A program made the translations under genes and the position numbers. 64,000 nucleotides of DNA from Streptomyces physcomitrii. GTDB taxonomy: Bacteria; Actinomycetota; Actinomycetes; Streptomycetales; Streptomycetaceae. A model generated the notes under the pieces. It worked only from the letters and a program-made list of their open reading frames with translations. It did not search any database and was not told where the DNA came from. The stretch lies in assembly GCF_012273655.1 (NCBI RefSeq), contig NZ_JAAWWP010000017.1, positions 103,348-167,347 on the forward strand, read 5' to 3'. Shown here one piece after another: positions 7,443 through 15,861 of this stretch (positions are counted from its first letter, which is position 1; every line of letters starts with the position of its first letter).

Positions 7443-8861
7443 TCACCGGGGCGCGCCGGGGGTGTCGAAGGCGGTCAGGAAGTAGTTGATGTCGGCGGTC
7501 AGACCGCGGACCATCTCGCCGAGTTCCTCGCCGCCGCCGGTGGCGAGGGCCTGTTCGTTGCGCCGCTTGAGGGTGTCGGAGAGCGGCAGCCCGCCGGTGG
7601 CCTGGTAGCGGATCGCGCCGTCGGGGGCGCGCCGCGGGATCACCTCGGACAGGGCGTAGCGGCTGGCGCTGAAGGGGATGTCCAGGCGCCCGGAGGCGAA
7701 GGACTCCACGATGGCGGGCAGCAGTTCGGGCGCGGCGAGGACCGGTTCGACGATCTCGGCCACCTCGCGCAGGATCCACTCCCGCTCCTCGGCGATCCGG
7801 TCCTCGTCCAGCCGGAGGCAGGAAAGCAGCGGGGAGTTGGCGCGCGCGGCGAGGACGAGGCCGTCGATATTGGCCCGGGTGTCGGGGATCCCGTACGCCT
7901 CCTGGTAGGTCTTGGTGATCAGCTTGGTGGCCCCGCCGAGCCGGGCGACCAGGGCGCCGTAGAGGATCAGGTCCTCGGCGTCGCCGCGGTCCTTGGGGAA
8001 GGGCCCCATGTACTCGTGCAGGACGGCGTGCACCTCGGTGCCCTCGGGCAGATAGCGCGCCGCGAGCTCCGGGACGGTGCGCAGCGCGGCCACGTCCTGC
8101 TCGCAGTGGCCGCCCTGGGGGTAGGCCACCGAGATGCACCTGACCCCCTCGCGGGCGGCGGCCACCGCCTCCAGGACGCTGATCGCGAGGCTGATGGAGG
8201 GCGGGACGAGCACCGCGGTCAGGGTGCCGAACAGCTCCCGGTCGATGACCAGGCCGAGTTCGGCGAGTTCGCCGCAGCGCCGGTCCACGTCCCGCCAGGC
8301 CGCCAGGGACTCGCTGAGCGGTACGGCCTTGGAGTACGGCAGGTTGTAGGAGATGCCGCCGCCCTCGAAGGAGGTGATGCCGGAGGCGACGGCGGTCTCG
8401 AAGAGCAGCCGGGCGTCGGGGGATCCGTGCCGGATCTCCAGGGGCACGCCGACCGATTCGTTCAGCTGCCGGCCGCGCTGCCAGCCGTGGGTGACGAGCG
8501 GGTAGCCGTTCAGGTCGGCCGGGTTCCTGCGCAGCGCGGCCTCGGCCTTGTCGAAGCGCTTGAGCCGGGTGTGCGAGTCGATGGTCAGCGAGAGGATGTC
8601 GGGGTTCCCGTGCCGCTCCAGGTCCTGGAGCAGGGTGGTCATCTGGACGTGCGAGCCGACCCCGCAGCGCGGCTGCAGGGCGACCCGCCCCCGCGCCCGG
8701 GCCTCGCCGAGCACCTCGGCCGCGGTGGGCTTGCCCAACTCCCGTACGTAGGCGACCGATTCGGCGAGCGAGGGCAGGGGGGCCACCGCCTGGGCGGCGA
8801 CCCCCGGACCTTCGCCGACCGGGGGGAGCGCGGTTCTCTCGCTGTCCGGCTGGTGGCTCAT
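7443..8861 (-). CDS. glmE: glutamate mutase (methylaspartate mutase) epsilon subunit
   Basis: A 472-residue catalytic subunit of adenosylcobalamin-dependent glutamate mutase, which converts L-glutamate to (2S,3S)-3-methylaspartate by a radical carbon shift. Family-typical segments are LQPRCGVGSHVQMT, SLTIDSHTRLKRFDKA, LNGYPLVTHGW, FEGGGISYNLPYSK and SVAYPQGGHCEQDVAAL, along the full TIM-barrel length. Its ATG overlaps the stop of the sigma-subunit gene (ATGA), so the two subunits are made together. In Streptomyces secondary metabolism this pair supplies 3-methylaspartate, for example in friulimicin and vicenistatin pathways. Confidence 0.93.
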   Translation of the reverse strand: MSHQPDSERTALPPVGEGPGVAAQAVAPLPSLAESVAYVRELGKPTAAEVLGEARARGRVALQPRCGVGSHVQMTTLLQDLERHGNPDILSLTIDSHTRLKRFDKAEAALRRNPADLNGYPLVTHGWQRGRQLNESVGVPLEIRHGSPDARLLFETAVASGITSFEGGGISYNLPYSKAVPLSESLAAWRDVDRRCGELAELGLVIDRELFGTLTAVLVPPSISLAISVLEAVAAAREGVRCISVAYPQGGHCEQDVAALRTVPELAARYLPEGTEVHAVLHEYMGPFPKDRGDAEDLILYGALVARLGGATKLITKTYQEAYGIPDTRANIDGLVLAARANSPLLSCLRLDEDRIAEEREWILREVAEIVEPVLAAPELLPAIVESFASGRLDIPFSASRYALSEVIPRRAPDGAIRYQATGGLPLSDTLKRRNEQALATGGGEELGEMVRGLTADINYFLTAFDTPGAPR

Positions 8862-9328
8862 GAGGCGACGGGCAGGGGTTCCGCCACCGGGGTGCGCAGC
8901 CGGTCCAGGGTGGCGGGCAGCTCCTCGGGGTCGAAGAGCACCACGTCGACACCGAGGCCCTTGAGCCGCTCGATGTCGTTGCTGTCCTTGTGGCTGCCGA
9001 CGGAGAGGTTGCCGCCCACGATCACCGGGCAGGCCAGCTGCCCGGCCCGCCGTGCCTCGGGCAGTTCCTGGAGGTCCTCGTAGGCGTGGCCGTTGAGGCT
9101 GCCGATGATGACGGCCTCGGCCCAGGGGTGTTCGGCGTGCGCCTCGGCGAACTCGCCGACCGTGGTGCAGGTGCCGAGGTTCACGACATGGAATCCCTGG
9201 GCGCGCAGCGCGTGCGCGATCAGGTGGTTGGCCACCACATGGCTGTCGCTGGCGGCGACCCCCAGGATGACCGTCCGGGTTCTGGGCTCGGCGGAGCCGG
9301 CGGACTGCGGACCACTTTCGTACGGCAT
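8858..9328 (-). CDS. glmS: glutamate mutase sigma subunit (B12-binding)
   Basis: A 156-residue cobalamin-binding subunit (mutase MutS/GlmS, not glucosamine synthase). TVILGVAASDSHVVANHL aligns with the family GSDCHAVGNK region: the cobalt-coordinating His30 and Asp28 are present, but the usual DxHxxG reads DSHVVA, with Ala33 replacing Gly. Downstream VIIGSLNGHAYEDL and VGGNLSVGSHKDSNDIERL match the rest of the B12 fold. The ATG at 9328 is preferred; the frame stays open to 9490, but that extension is low-complexity and unlike the family. It is followed by the epsilon gene with a 4-bp overlap. Confidence 0.9.
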   Translation of the reverse strand: MPYESGPQSAGSAEPRTRTVILGVAASDSHVVANHLIAHALRAQGFHVVNLGTCTTVGEFAEAHAEHPWAEAVIIGSLNGHAYEDLQELPEARRAGQLACPVIVGGNLSVGSHKDSNDIERLKGLGVDVVLFDPEELPATLDRLRTPVAEPLPVAS

Positions 9329-9508
9329 GGAAACCCCCGTCGCGGAGAGAGCGGAGAGTGCGGTGCTGAGACGGACGGACTGAGAGAAGACGATCGGTGA
9401 AGAGAAGAGAAAAAAGCGGAGGAGAGGAGAGCAGGGATCGGAGGGGAAGGGGCGGGCAGTGGGCAGCCGGGCGCGGACTCGGGGGCGCACCCGGCTGAAC
9501 TCCCCGGG
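9329..9508. other. 180-bp gene-free spacer, purine-rich
   Basis: The spacer between the flavin reductase and mutase sigma genes is strongly purine-rich on the plus strand (about 9370-9450) and lacks a clear hairpin. It is the longest break inside the leftward operon, so an internal promoter for the mutase genes is possible. No -10/-35 pair is convincing. Confidence 0.4.
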
Positions 9509-9982
9509 CTAGCCGATGAGTTCGCGGAACCGGCCCGCGTGGAAGACCAGCGGGCCGGCCGAGTCGGTCAGCGCCCCCGCCACCGTTTCGGCGACCACCA
9601 GCTCGTGGTCGCCGGCCGGGTGGATGTCGGTGATGCGGCAGTCCAGCCAGCCGAGCCCGTCCGCCGGGAGCGGGTGCCCGGCGGAGGTCAGCCCCCACTG
9701 GCGTCCGGCGAAGCGCTCGGCTCCGTGCGTGGCGAACAGGCGGCACAGGTCCGCGTGCTGGTCGCCGAGGATGGTCACCGCGAAGCCTCCGGTCTCCCGG
9801 ATCGCGGGCCAGGTGGTGGAGGTGTGCGCGGCGCACAGGGCGACCAGGGGAGGTTCGAGGGAGACCGAGGTGAAGGAGTTCACCGCCATCCCCGCGGGTC
9901 CTTCCTTGGTCTGCGCGGTCACCAGCACGACGCCCGTGGTGAACCGGCCGAGGATGTCGCGAAACGAACGCTGCTCCAGCAT
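9509..9982 (-). CDS. flavin reductase domain protein
   Basis: A 157-residue protein of the HpaC/flavin-reductase-like FMN-binding family. It begins with FRDILGRFTTGVVLVTAQ and contains AGMAVNSFTSVSLEPPLVAL, the flavin-binding split-barrel signature, plus DHELVVAETVAG near the end. It would reduce FMN or FAD with NAD(P)H and hand reduced flavin to a partner oxygenase. The gene immediately upstream in the operon (10099-11208) is such an oxygenase, so they probably form a two-component monooxygenase. A second, unrelated pair of the same kind occurs at 43991-48672. Confidence 0.9.
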   Translation of the reverse strand: MLEQRSFRDILGRFTTGVVLVTAQTKEGPAGMAVNSFTSVSLEPPLVALCAAHTSTTWPAIRETGGFAVTILGDQHADLCRLFATHGAERFAGRQWGLTSAGHPLPADGLGWLDCRITDIHPAGDHELVVAETVAGALTDSAGPLVFHAGRFRELIG

Positions 9983-10098
9983 CTGTCTTCCACTCAATCC
10001 GGGCTGGACGTGGACGTCCGGCGGTGACGGGTGAGGTCTCGGTGCCGCGCCGGACGGGCCGGCGCGGCGGGCGGAGATCAACGGGCCCTTGCGGTCCG

Positions 10099-11208
10099 TT
10101 ACTTGGCGCGCTGGGCGATGGCGAAGTCCACCGCTTCCCGGGGGCGGGAGACCGCGCCGTTGATCTGCGGCGCCACGTAGCGGGCGAGCAGTTCCAGGCT
10201 GCGGTTGGTGTTCTCCCAGGAGGTCCAGTCGGCGACGTAGACGAGCAGGGTGCCGAAGCCGCCGGTGGCCTCCTGCATCCGGCGGATGCCGTCGACCACG
10301 TCCTCGACCGAGCCGACCAGGGCGCCCCCGGCCTCGACGCGGTCCTCCAGGGCCTTCTCGCGGGAGGCACCGGGGCTGAGCACGTCCCGTCCCGCGGCCT
10401 TGCCGAAGTACTCGAAGAGCCAGCGGTCGTAGCCCTCGCGGACCTCGTCGAAGGCCTGCTTGCGGGTCTCGCCGACGTGCACCGGCAGCGCCACCCGCCA
10501 GGCGTCGCGGTCGAGGGTCTGGCCGTACTCCTCGGCGGCCTCCTGGGCGTGCTTCCACTGCCCGGCGAGGCCGATGTGGTCCGGGGCGCCCGGGGTCATC
10601 AGCGCGAAGGGCAGCGCGAAGGAGGTCATGCTCAGGCCGTACTGGCCGATGAGGCGGGGGCTGGTGACCGAGGTGCCGCTGGTGGCCACCGCGATCTCGA
10701 TGCCCTGGGGGCTGAACCGCGGCAACTGCAGCTTGGCGTCGCGCAGTTCGAACCAGTCGGTCTTCTGCGTGATGCGCTCCTCGCCGTTGACGAGTTCGAG
10801 CACGGTGGGCAGGGCCTCGTCGAGGCGCTTGCGCTGCACCTTGGGGTCGAGGCCGAAGGTGGCCGCGTCGAAGGGCACGCCGGGGCCGACGCCGAGGATG
10901 TAGCGGCCGCGGGTCAGGTGGTCGAGGTGGACGGCCCGGCTGGCGACGTGGAAGGGGTGGTGCCCGGAGAGCGGGGTGACCCCGTGCGCGAGCTTGATCT
11001 GCGTGGTGCGCTGCGAGGCCGCGGCGATCATCGTCTCCGGCGCGCCGACGAGCCCCCAGCCCAGCGTGTGGTGCTCGCCGAACCAGACCTCGTCGTAGTT
11101 CAGCCGGTCCGCGTGGTCGACCAGGTCGAGATTGCGCCTGATGGCCAGGTGCGGATCCTGTCCGGTCTCGTGGACCGGGGACAGGAAGAGACCGATACGG
11201 CTGTGCAC
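10099..11208 (-). CDS. luciferase-like monooxygenase (LLM class)
   Basis: A 369-residue bacterial-luciferase-family TIM-barrel protein, starting with GTG 11208 after GGAGGAAA. RIGLFLSPVHETGQDP, YDEVWFGEHHTLGWG and GRYILGVGPGVPFDAATFGLD are typical LLM segments for reduced-flavin binding. It should use FMNH2 and O2 from the neighbouring flavin reductase to hydroxylate, oxidise at nitrogen or cleave a substrate. In this operon the substrate may be an amino acid or amide formed by the ATP-grasp, mutase and aminotransferase genes. The specific chemistry cannot be read from sequence. Confidence 0.9.
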   Translation of the reverse strand: MHSRIGLFLSPVHETGQDPHLAIRRNLDLVDHADRLNYDEVWFGEHHTLGWGLVGAPETMIAAASQRTTQIKLAHGVTPLSGHHPFHVASRAVHLDHLTRGRYILGVGPGVPFDAATFGLDPKVQRKRLDEALPTVLELVNGEERITQKTDWFELRDAKLQLPRFSPQGIEIAVATSGTSVTSPRLIGQYGLSMTSFALPFALMTPGAPDHIGLAGQWKHAQEAAEEYGQTLDRDAWRVALPVHVGETRKQAFDEVREGYDRWLFEYFGKAAGRDVLSPGASREKALEDRVEAGGALVGSVEDVVDGIRRMQEATGGFGTLLVYVADWTSWENTNRSLELLARYVAPQINGAVSRPREAVDFAIAQRAK

Positions 11209-11311
11209 AGCTTTCCTCCGTGGGGTGGATGGAACGGAAGGGTGTACGGATGGGAGGGGGCGGGGCCCGGGCGGTGCGGGGCGCCGCCCGCCGGGCGGGC
11301 GGCGCCGGCCG

Positions 11312-12574
11312 CTACTGGTCGACGCGGTAGACGAGGTCCTTGAGCACGCGGACCTTCTCGTAGTCCGCGGTGAGCTGCTCGTGGTGGGGGCCCGTCAGGA
11401 AGATCTTCATCGAGGTGGTCATCAGGTCGTTGGTGGGGTTGATGCGGGCGCCGGGCGCATAGCGCGGGGCGGCCTGGAAGACGCTCTCCAGTCCCTGCAT
11501 CTCCGCGACCGCGGCACTGTCCACCGCGCTGACGATGCCGTCGAGCACGGTGGGGGCGTTGTAGACGTAGGCGTGCTGGCGCTTGGTGTAGACGCCGCCG
11601 GAGAACCGTGCGAGGAAGGCGTCGGGGTCCGCGTAGGCCAGCGCGGACAGGGCGGCCTGGTTCTGGCCGAGGGCCACGTCGTGGAAGCCCGGGTTGAGGT
11701 TGCCGTTGAGCCGGGTGCCGATCTCGACGAGGGTGGGGCCCTCCGCGGTGACGATGACCTCGGCGTGGGCGGGGCCCCACTCGACGCCGAGCGCCTTCAG
11801 CACCTCGTCCACATAGGCGACGAGGTCGGCGGCGGGCTCCTGGTCCTCGGCGAGCAGGATGTCCCGGTTGTAGATCCGCTGGCCCGAGTCGAGGAGCGTC
11901 TTCTCGTACTCCCAGATGCCGCAGGCGTAGCGGTGCCCCCGGCAGCTGACGGTGTCGACGATGTACTCGGTGCCCTCCAGATACGACTGGGCGAGCACCT
12001 CGGTGTTGGCGGCGCCGAAGATGTTGTGCCCGTCCAGGATGCGCTCGGCGGCCGCACGCACCTCGGCCCCGTCCCGGCAGATGAAGACGCTGTCCGAACC
12101 GGCCGAGCTGAGCGGCTTGACCACCGCCGGGAAGCCGCCCTCCCGCTCTGCCCAGTCGACGAGGGCGGCGGGGTCCGCGCTCTTGAACTGGCGGGCGCAG
12201 CGCACCCCCGCGCGGCGGAGGGTCTCGATCATCTCGTACTTGTCGCGCCGGGCCGGGGAGAGGCGGGTGCCGTTGCTCTTGACGCCGAGGGCCTCGCTGA
12301 GCGCGTCGGCGAGCCGTACCGCGGACTCCTGCCCCGGCACCACGCAGACCGGGTCGAGCGGGGCGAGGCGCGCGGCGAGGGAGTCCACGTCGCCGTCGAC
12401 GATGTTCTCGGCGTACGCGGTGAGGTCGGGGGCCAGCATGCTCGGGATCAGCTCGGGGGTGCTCTGGACGTGGATCACCCGCGCACCGGCCGCGGCGAAG
12501 GCCGCGGGGTAGAAGTTCCCGGCGGAGTACCCGTCGACCACGACCGCGGTCGGTTTGTCACTGGTGCCACTCAT
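11312..12574 (-). CDS. ATP-grasp carboxylate-amine ligase (second copy)
   Basis: A 420-residue ATP-grasp ligase, clearly different from the copy at 4918-6177. VVVDGYSAGNFYPAAFAAAG opens the preATP domain; FPAVVKPLSSAGSDSVFI is the ATP-binding Lys/Gly loop, VLAQSYLEGTEYIVDTV follows, and HAEVIVTAEGPTLVEIGTRL supplies the metal-binding Glu, with NGNLNPGFHD nearby. Its likely role is to form an amide or peptide bond with an amino acid. Two non-identical ligases in one operon suggest two successive ligations, such as building a tripeptide-like or doubly amidated unit. It starts at ATG 12574, between the monooxygenase and aminotransferase genes. Confidence 0.88.
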   Translation of the reverse strand: MSGTSDKPTAVVVDGYSAGNFYPAAFAAAGARVIHVQSTPELIPSMLAPDLTAYAENIVDGDVDSLAARLAPLDPVCVVPGQESAVRLADALSEALGVKSNGTRLSPARRDKYEMIETLRRAGVRCARQFKSADPAALVDWAEREGGFPAVVKPLSSAGSDSVFICRDGAEVRAAAERILDGHNIFGAANTEVLAQSYLEGTEYIVDTVSCRGHRYACGIWEYEKTLLDSGQRIYNRDILLAEDQEPAADLVAYVDEVLKALGVEWGPAHAEVIVTAEGPTLVEIGTRLNGNLNPGFHDVALGQNQAALSALAYADPDAFLARFSGGVYTKRQHAYVYNAPTVLDGIVSAVDSAAVAEMQGLESVFQAAPRYAPGARINPTNDLMTTSMKIFLTGPHHEQLTADYEKVRVLKDLVYRVDQ

Positions 12575-12645
12575 ACTCGTCCCTTTGAGAGTCCGCTTGT
12601 GTGCTGAGAGTCCGCCCCGGGTGTCCGCGGGCCGCCGGGGGCCGG

Positions 12646-14010
12646 TCAGTCGCGGGGGGTGTCCGCGATGAAGCGCGCGAGGCGGGCGATGCCCTCGCGG
12701 ATGGCCTCGGGGGCCAGGTTGCTGAAGCCGAGCCTGATCTCGCGGTAGCCGCCGCCCTCGATGTGGAACATGCTCATCGGCGCCCAGCTGACCCCGTAGT
12801 CCCGCGCGGAGCGCTCCATCTTGGCGAGGTCCGCGGTGAAGGGGACCCGCAGGGTGAGGAAGAAGCCGCCGCGCGGTTCGTTCCAGCTGACCCCGTGCTC
12901 CTCGTGCCGCTCGGCGGGGAAGTGCCCGGCGAGCGCGTCGAGCACGGTGTCCAGGCGCTCCAGGTAGACGGCGGCCAGCTCGCGGGTGGCCGGGCGCAGG
13001 GTGTAGTCGTTCTCGACCAGGATGCCGCCGATGACCGCCTGCGAGAGCGAGGAGGAGCCGACGCTGTACATGGCCTTGGCCTTGGACAGCTCCTGGGCGA
13101 GCAGCCGGGTGGTGCCCTCCGCGTCGGTGACCGGCTGGTCGGCGACCAGATAGCCGAGGCGGGCGCCGGGGAAGGCGGACTTGGCGAAGGAGCCCAGGTA
13201 GATCACATTGCGCGTGGTGTCCAGGGACTTGAGGGTGGGCAGCGTCTCGCCGTCCCGCGCGAAGAGTCCGTACGGGTTGTCCTCCAGGAGGATCAGCTCC
13301 TCCTCGGCGGCGACCTGGAGCAGGCGGCGCCGGGCCTCCAGCGGGATCACCGTGCCGGAGGGGTTGGAGAAGTCGGGGACCAGGTAGAGGGCGACGGCGC
13401 GCTTGCCCTCGGCGCGCAGGGCCCGCGCGCTCTCGCGCACCGTCTCGGGGTCGAGCCCGTCGGGGCCGCTCTCCAGGATTCCGCGCACCGGGATGTCGAG
13501 CATGCGGGCGGCGCCGCGGATGCCGACGTAGGCGGGCGAGACGGTGAGCAGGACCTCGTCGGGCGAGGAGAACAGGCCGCGCAGGGCGACCAGCGCGGCC
13601 TCCTGGTAGCCGTGGGTGATCATGATGGAGCCGGGCGGGGCATCGATGTCCTCGTCCCGCTTCAGCATCAGGGCGACCTCGTCCTGGATGAAGCCGTTGA
13701 CCGGGCCGTACTGGAAGAGCGTCCTGGTGATGCGCTCCTCGGGCAGGCCCTTCTCCCGCAGGTGCTTCACATAGCGCTCGAGGTGGAAGCTGAGGGCGGC
13801 CAGGTCGTGGTTGCCGTCGTAGGGGGCACCGGAGGAGAAGGAGAGCGCCTCGGGGAAGCGCATCGCGGTCTCGCTGAGCAGGCGCATCGAGTCCATCTCG
13901 GGGTCGACGATGGCCGGGTGCAGCCACTCCTGCCGCAGCGAGACGAGTCCGTCCTCGCCGGTGATCCGCGCCGTGCGGGCCTCGGTGCCCTGAACTGCCG
14001 GTGTATTCAT
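12646..14010 (-). CDS. PLP-dependent aminotransferase, fold type I (MocR/AAT-I class)
   Basis: A 454-residue class I/II aminotransferase. The PLP-binding Lys is K277 in GSFAKSAFPGARLGYLV, and the substrate/PLP loop LYLVPDFSNPSGTVIPLE and the C-terminal YREIRLGFSN (carboxylate-binding Arg) are present. It resembles the 2-aminoadipate/valine-pyruvate type found alone or fused in MocR regulators, but no winged-helix domain is attached. It would interconvert an amino acid and a 2-oxo acid, for instance in making or using a non-proteinogenic amino acid in this operon. Confidence 0.9.
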   Translation of the reverse strand: MNTPAVQGTEARTARITGEDGLVSLRQEWLHPAIVDPEMDSMRLLSETAMRFPEALSFSSGAPYDGNHDLAALSFHLERYVKHLREKGLPEERITRTLFQYGPVNGFIQDEVALMLKRDEDIDAPPGSIMITHGYQEAALVALRGLFSSPDEVLLTVSPAYVGIRGAARMLDIPVRGILESGPDGLDPETVRESARALRAEGKRAVALYLVPDFSNPSGTVIPLEARRRLLQVAAEEELILLEDNPYGLFARDGETLPTLKSLDTTRNVIYLGSFAKSAFPGARLGYLVADQPVTDAEGTTRLLAQELSKAKAMYSVGSSSLSQAVIGGILVENDYTLRPATRELAAVYLERLDTVLDALAGHFPAERHEEHGVSWNEPRGGFFLTLRVPFTADLAKMERSARDYGVSWAPMSMFHIEGGGYREIRLGFSNLAPEAIREGIARLARFIADTPRD

Positions 14011-14054
14011 GTCCCTTTGCTTCCTCTTGCTTCGAACGGCCGGGCGGTGGCTTC

Positions 14055-14357
14055 TCAGACGGCGGAGCGGGCCGGCCCCGCGGCCAGGGTCCCCTTGCCG
14101 GGGGCCCACTGCAGGACGCGGGTGCCGGCGACCACGCCGCCCTTGATGTAGGGCTCCTCGTCGAGGATCCGCTGCAGCTCCGCCCGGTCGGCGGCCTCGT
14201 ACATGAGCAGTCCCGCGTTCTCCCCCTCGACCGGGCCGGCGAGCAGCAGGATGCCCTGGTCGGTGAGTTGGTGCAGGTAGGCGGCGTGCGCCGGGTGGAA
14301 TTCCTGGCGTCCGGCGCGGTCGACGTTGTAGCTGAACTCGACGACGAACTTCGGCAT
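14055..14357 (-). CDS. YciI family protein
   Basis: A 100-residue YciI/muconolactone-isomerase-like protein (dimeric alpha-beta barrel). It has the family pattern FHPAHAAYLHQLTDQG with the conserved His, followed by LLLAGPVEG and an acidic DEEPYIKGGVVAG end. Members have catalysed isomerisation, dehydrochlorination or lactone chemistry; most are uncharacterised. It lies between the SDR (29 bp) and aminotransferase (44 bp) genes, so it is part of the same transcript. Confidence 0.85.
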   Translation of the reverse strand: MPKFVVEFSYNVDRAGRQEFHPAHAAYLHQLTDQGILLLAGPVEGENAGLLMYEAADRAELQRILDEEPYIKGGVVAGTRVLQWAPGKGTLAAGPARSAV

Positions 14358-14386
14358 GGCTTGGCCTTTCCTGGGGGGTGCCGCGG

Positions 14387-15133
14387 TCACATGTACAGGC
14401 CGCCGTTGATGTCGATGACGGCGCCGGTGGAGTAGCCGGCACTCTCCGAGGCCAGGTGGAGCACGCTGCCGACGGCCTCCTCGACGGTGCCCATGCGCTT
14501 CATCGGCAGCTTGGAGAGCACGGCCTCCTTGGAGGCCGGGTCGCGCTTCTCCCAGGCGCCGGCGACCCGTTCGGTGGCGATCGGGCCGTGCGCGACCACG
14601 TTGGCGACCACGCCGGTGGCGGCCAGCTCGTAGGCGATCTGCTTGGTCATGCCGATGACGGCGGCCTTGGCGCCGACGTAGGCGGCGTTGTTGAAGTGGC
14701 TGTACGTACGGCCGCCGGCGGAGGCGAAGTTGACGATGCGTCCGTAGCCGTCGCGGACCATGTACGGGGCGCAGACCTTGATCGCGATCCAGGTGCTGGT
14801 GACGTTCTCCAGATGGGTCTGCTCGAAGTGCTCGGTGGTCAGGTCCTCGTAGCCGATGACCCGGGTGTCGCCGCCGACGCCGTTGATCAGGATCGAGGGG
14901 GCGTGCTGCTCGGCGATCTCGGCCAACTGCCGCTCGGCGGCGGGGATGTCGGTGATGTCGCCGACCACGGTCTCGACCTTGGTCCGGCCGGACAGCTCGG
15001 CGGCGAGGGCGTTCACCGCCTCCTCGTTCCGGTCGAAGAGGACGAGCGAGTGGCCCTGGTCGGCGAGCGCGCGGGAGACCTCGCGCAGAATTCCACCGGC
15101 GGCACCGATGAGGAGGGCAGTTCGTACGGTCAT
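14387..15133 (-). CDS. SDR family oxidoreductase, first gene of leftward operon
   Basis: A 248-residue short-chain dehydrogenase. The cofactor loop is LLIGAAGGILREV, slightly divergent from TGxxxGxG. INGVGG replaces the usual NNAG, and the catalytic Ser (VNFASAGGRTYSH) and YVGAKAA (Tyr-x-x-x-Lys) are present. C-terminal YSTGAVIDINGGLYM is standard. It should oxidise or reduce a hydroxy/keto intermediate with NAD(P). Its ATG at 15133 faces a 728-bp regulatory region shared with the divergent MFS gene, so the ten-gene operon (15133 to 4918) probably starts here. Confidence 0.9.
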   Translation of the reverse strand: MTVRTALLIGAAGGILREVSRALADQGHSLVLFDRNEEAVNALAAELSGRTKVETVVGDITDIPAAERQLAEIAEQHAPSILINGVGGDTRVIGYEDLTTEHFEQTHLENVTSTWIAIKVCAPYMVRDGYGRIVNFASAGGRTYSHFNNAAYVGAKAAVIGMTKQIAYELAATGVVANVVAHGPIATERVAGAWEKRDPASKEAVLSKLPMKRMGTVEEAVGSVLHLASESAGYSTGAVIDINGGLYM

Positions 15134-15437
15134 TAGCTCTTCACCTGGCTTGTCTGATTGCGGCAAGCCCTGCCTGAGGCGCAGGGCCGAGTGAACTCCG
15201 GGCTCCGGATATCCGGATGCGGGGGCTGCTGAATACCGGCGGGGGAATGAGAGAAATACGGGCCCGAGGGCTCCGGCCATTCGGGCGGCGGCATCCCCAC
15301 CCGGAAAACACGCAGCGGCGGTCCACCGCTCTTCCCCCCTGTGATTCCCAGCCCGGACGAGGCACGCGCTCTTGGTTTCGAATCTGACAATCACCCAACT
15401 ACGCGCAGCTGTCAACGAGTTCACGCACTGATCACAA

Positions 15438-15483
15438 TGTGACGCAAGTCACAGAGCAATGTGAAGGTGTGACGCACGTCACG
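15438..15483. promoter_or_regulatory. tandem TGTGAC-N4-GTCACA palindromes
   Basis: The first site, TGTGACGCAAGTCACA (15438-15453), is a 6+6 perfect palindrome with a 4-bp spacer. The second, TGTGACGCACGTCACG (15468-15483), differs in the spacer's last base and in its outermost base. Their starts are exactly 30 bp apart, about three helical turns, so two dimers would bind the same face of the DNA. The half-site resembles Crp/Fnr-type or GntR-type operators; the cognate regulator is unknown. Confidence 0.6.
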
Positions 15484-15617
15484 ACCGCCGGGGAAAGGGC
15501 GAACCCTTCGGATCACACCTTCACCAGGGAAGTCGCTGTCAAGACGGAATTCGCGACGTCGAGAATCGGACAGGGTTCAACTGCGGAAGAACTTTCCCTC
15601 GACGACCCCCGTATACA

Positions 15618-15634
15618 TTGCAAACGTGTTGCAA
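15618..15634. promoter_or_regulatory. TTGCAA-N5-TTGCAA candidate operator
   Basis: Two copies of the self-complementary hexamer TTGCAA (15618-15623, 15629-15634) are spaced by ACGTG, giving an 11-bp period and a near-perfect 17-bp dyad. It lies about 230 bp before the MFS start. A TetR-type or similar repressor could bind here; this is inference. Confidence 0.45.
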
Positions 15635-15861
15635 CCTGGTCCAATATTTCCTCCGCCACGCTAGGTTGTACGTCGAAGCAGTCGGTGACGACAGCACACG
15701 GGGGATCCATGGTTCAGTCAGCGCCGAGGTGCGTCACGCCTGTGGACAGGCACCCGGTGACCACCGCACCCGGTCCCGGGACCCACGACCTCGCCGCCTC
15801 CCGCCGGAGGCCCGCACCGCTGCGCCACTCCAGAGCGACCATCGGCTGAGCTGAACGGATC

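Larger units (their letters stand above)
15134..15861. promoter_or_regulatory. 728-bp divergent control region
   Basis: This spacer separates the SDR operon and the MFS gene and has clearly lower GC than its neighbours. It contains two tandem palindromes (15438-15453 and 15468-15483), an overlapping TCACA-A-TGTGA (15432-15442) and a TTGCAA pair (15618-15634), described separately. Small open frames occur on both strands but have no ribosome binding site and run through the operators, so I treat the region as regulatory. Confidence 0.6.

Noticed and set aside
9329..9490. N-terminal extension of the mutase sigma subunit to 9490.
   Set aside because: The extra 54 residues have no similarity to the family. 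The ATG at 9328 gives normal subunit length.
15513..15710. A 65-codon minus-strand frame in the same control region.
   Set aside because: No family resemblance, no ribosome binding site, and it overlaps candidate operators; treated as chance.
15439..15849. A 136-codon plus-strand frame with a Ser/Thr/Cys-containing middle (ISSATLGCTSKQSVTTAHGG) that could look like a second RiPP precursor.
   Set aside because: It lacks a ribosome binding site, starts inside the palindromic operators, continues into an Arg/Pro-rich tail and has no leader-like acidic motif.
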